DNA of 64,000 bases from Liquorilactobacillus sicerae (GTDB lineage Bacteria > Bacillota > Bacilli > Lactobacillales > Lactobacillaceae): the NCBI RefSeq assembly GCF_029916425.1, contig NZ_JAHAVQ010000010.1, positions 26,319 to 90,318 of the forward strand. Reading direction: 5' to 3'. Below the pieces are notes generated by a model. It was not told where the DNA came from. It saw only the letters and a list, made by a program, of their open reading frames with translations, and searched no databases. The position numbers and the translations under genes were made by a program. Positions within the stretch are counted from its first letter, which is position 1. The number at the start of each line of letters is the position of its first letter. Below, in pieces: positions 62,174-64,000 of this stretch.

Positions 62174-63862
62174 TTAGCTGACGTAAGATTTGACGGCAGT
62201 TTTAAATGCCTGACGTAAAGCAATTTGCTGATTGACTTCCGCTATCATTGCTGCTTTAGTTTCCGCGGACCAATCGTAATATTTAGCCATTTCTGAAACA
62301 ATTTGATCTTTAACTTCAAGTACATGTTTAAAATCAAATAATAACTGGCTGCTGCGTCTTAATAAATAATCAATTGGATGGATCACCATTTCTTCTTCTA
62401 AGCCATAATACAACTGCGCATAATCAACCGGCGCCAAGTTTGAGTCTGCTAGGCCCTGACCTAAGTAAGTGTAAACTTGATCAACATTTCGACCATACCG
62501 ATGGACGAGCTTAGTTGCAGCTATTTCACTTAAGCCCACTGCCATCCCGCGTTTAATGGCCGGTTCTAAAAACTCTTGGAATCCTTGACTCCCCGTTTCA
62601 GCTGCTCCCGACAACGGCAACTGGACGGTTTGCGTCTTAACATATTGGTAATCGCCAAAATTTTGCGCAATATCCTGAGCAACTTGATCAACAATTTTTT
62701 CAGCCATTTTGCGGTATCCCGTCAGCTTTCCTCCGGCGATTGAGTAAAGGCCAGACTCTGCATGGAAAATCTCATCTTTCCGAGAGATTTCTGAAGGATT
62801 TTTGCCTTCTTCTTGAATCAGCGGTCGCACACCTGACCAAGCAGATTCGACGTCCGCAAAGGTCAACGGCTCGATAGCAAACATTTTATTGACCGCTTCT
62901 AAAATGTAATGAACATCTTTGGTCGTGACAGTCGGTTCGGCCGGATCCTCGTTCCAAGTCGTATCGGTCGTTCCAAAATAAGTTTTACCTTCGCGTGGAA
63001 TCACAAACATCATCCGTTTATCGTGAAAAGGCGTATCAAAGAAAATTGCATTTTTAACAGGAAATTTTGCATTATCAACAACTAAATGCACTCCCTTAGT
63101 CAAATGTAGGTGCTTACCCTGGTTTGAACCGTCCATTTGTCGGATTGTGTCGACCCAAGGACCAGCTGCATTGATCACCCGTTTAGCATAAATCGTTAAT
63201 TTTTGGTGGGTCAATTGATCCAGCACTTTAGCCCCGCAAACTTGTCCCCGACTATTATAAATCAAGTCAGTAACTTTGGCATAATTGGCTACTAAGGAGC
63301 CTTCCTGGTGTGCTCGTTTAACAACTTCGATCACTAAGCGAGCATCATCTGTCCGATACTCAACGTAAACACCGGTGCCCTTCAAACCCTCAGCTTTTAA
63401 ATATGGTTCACGCGCCAAAGATGACTTCTTATCGAGCATAAACTTCCGCTCGCTTTTTTTGACCTGTGCTAAGCGGTCGTAAACATCCAGGGCTGCCGCC
63501 GTGGTAAACTTTCCTAAAGTTCCACCTTGATAAAATGGCAGCATCATCCAGACTGGAGTAGTAACATGCGGGGCATTTTCATAAACGATGGCCCGTTCCG
63601 AACCGACCTCAGCTACCTCATGAAAGGCTAACTGCTTCAAGTAACGCAAACCACCATGAACTAATTTGGTTGAACGGCTGGATGTGCCAGAAGCAAAATC
63701 CCGCATTTCAACTAAACCCGTCTGTAAACCACGTGTCTGAGCATCTAAAGCAATTCCAGCTCCAGTGATCCCGCCGCCAATTACTAAAATGTCCAATTGT
63801 TTTTCTACCATTAGCTGCAAATTATGTGCTCTTACCTTAGAATTTAAACTATTCTTGATCAT
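62174..63862 (-). CDS. glpD: Glycerol-3-phosphate dehydrogenase/oxidase, GlpD type
   Basis: The 562-residue FAD enzyme oxidises glycerol 3-phosphate to dihydroxyacetone phosphate. The FAD loop is LVIGGGITGAGIALDA, followed by FASGTSSRSTKLVHGGLRYL, and YFGTTDTTW and SIAGGKLTGYRKMAEKI. The length is close to Bacillus GlpD (555) and lacks the extra segment of streptococcal GlpO (about 608), so it is probably a menaquinone-linked dehydrogenase or an oxygen-using variant; this is not decided. GGAGG precedes the ATG. Confidence 0.93.
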   Translation of the reverse strand: MIKNSLNSKVRAHNLQLMVEKQLDILVIGGGITGAGIALDAQTRGLQTGLVEMRDFASGTSSRSTKLVHGGLRYLKQLAFHEVAEVGSERAIVYENAPHVTTPVWMMLPFYQGGTLGKFTTAAALDVYDRLAQVKKSERKFMLDKKSSLAREPYLKAEGLKGTGVYVEYRTDDARLVIEVVKRAHQEGSLVANYAKVTDLIYNSRGQVCGAKVLDQLTHQKLTIYAKRVINAAGPWVDTIRQMDGSNQGKHLHLTKGVHLVVDNAKFPVKNAIFFDTPFHDKRMMFVIPREGKTYFGTTDTTWNEDPAEPTVTTKDVHYILEAVNKMFAIEPLTFADVESAWSGVRPLIQEEGKNPSEISRKDEIFHAESGLYSIAGGKLTGYRKMAEKIVDQVAQDIAQNFGDYQYVKTQTVQLPLSGAAETGSQGFQEFLEPAIKRGMAVGLSEIAATKLVHRYGRNVDQVYTYLGQGLADSNLAPVDYAQLYYGLEEEMVIHPIDYLLRRSSQLLFDFKHVLEVKDQIVSEMAKYYDWSAETKAAMIAEVNQQIALRQAFKTAVKSYVS

Positions 63863-64000
63863 TGAACTTCCTCCCTCGTATTATATGTTTATAAGTTACA
63901 CATCTTTTACTAAATATACTTGTTTTTTGAACACCACATGTTAGTCTCTAATTGTCATTGGCTTTGGTCAACTGGTATAGGTTTTTTCCTCCTGTAGTAC
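63863..64000 (-). promoter_or_regulatory. Upstream region of glpD
   Basis: This 138-base stretch holds no gene. On the minus strand a -10 box TATAAT lies about 20 bases before the glpD ribosome binding site, with no clear -35 and no catabolite-response element that I can recognise. CAGGAGGAAAAAA near 63990 (minus strand) is a Shine-Dalgarno-like sequence without a start codon. Confidence 0.4.

Noticed and set aside
1..64000. CRISPR arrays, rRNA, tRNA, prophage genes and insertion sequences
   Set aside because: No regular repeat array, transposase, integrase or conserved RNA gene was recognised anywhere in the window.

Overview
The window is about 64 kb of low-GC Firmicutes DNA, most likely a member of the Lactobacillaceae. 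The signs are the peptidase set (PepX, a proline-iminopeptidase-like hydrolase, a C1 aminopeptidase), RexAB-type recombination nuclease without the iron-sulfur cysteines, pyruvate oxidase, an Rgg regulator, Nramp/Usp pairing, strong AGGAGG ribosome binding sites with frequent TTG and GTG starts, and T-box and preQ1-I leader RNAs. Genus is not decided here. No rRNA, tRNA, CRISPR array, prophage or complete insertion sequence was seen. The content is mostly core metabolism. A near-perfect parS site at 56143-56158 suggests the right part of the window lies in the origin-proximal part of the chromosome.

Layout. 1-5.8 kb: hflX, a membrane protein pair, a Fur-family regulator, a guanylate-kinase-like P-loop protein, a 55-residue small protein and an APC permease. 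5.9-11.2 kb: pepX, a proline-iminopeptidase-like hydrolase, and a MATE exporter with a structured leader resembling the guanidine-IV (mepA) riboswitch, followed by a VOC protein. 11.3-12.9 kb: a leftward operon under a preQ1-I riboswitch (queT, a DUF2829/Tad2-like protein, an SDR oxidoreductase). 13-22.4 kb: rexB-rexA, XRE regulator, TerC-family protein and HAD phosphatase, all leftward. 22.4-29 kb: prs, alpha-type carbonic anhydrase and C1 peptidase, and CorC-family protein, proB, proA. 29-35 kb: an unknown protein, a Rossmann protein, pyruvate oxidase, ABC-F plus a YkuD-fold protein lacking the catalytic Cys, and a 46-residue basic protein. 35-41.6 kb: Rgg regulator, an odd 560-bp intergenic stretch, mscL, Ca-type P-ATPase, aldo/keto reductase, lipid kinase. 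41.7-48.5 kb: mntH-usp, GlsB and CsbD stress proteins, MFS exporter, OYE-family oxidoreductase, glycerophosphodiesterase, Rrf2 regulator.

48.5-58.8 kb is the most regulated part and is centred on amino acids. A TrpXYZ-type ABC importer lies behind a promoter, a short Trp-containing leader peptide and an attenuator-like terminator. Two closely similar ketopantoate-reductase-family genes diverge, each with its own T-box. azlCD (branched-chain amino acid export) follows, then mmuP-mmuM (S-methylmethionine uptake and methionine synthesis) behind a T-box whose specifier reads as ATG (Met). 58.8-64 kb: acetolactate synthase, a CDF metal exporter with an ArsR-type operator, thiol peroxidase and glycerol-3-phosphate dehydrogenase.

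No large unknown system was found. The best leads are regulatory: the trpX leader with an out-of-phase second reading frame, the divergent T-box pair, the preQ1-controlled Tad2-like gene, the mepA-like leader, and the active-site-less transpeptidase homologue.
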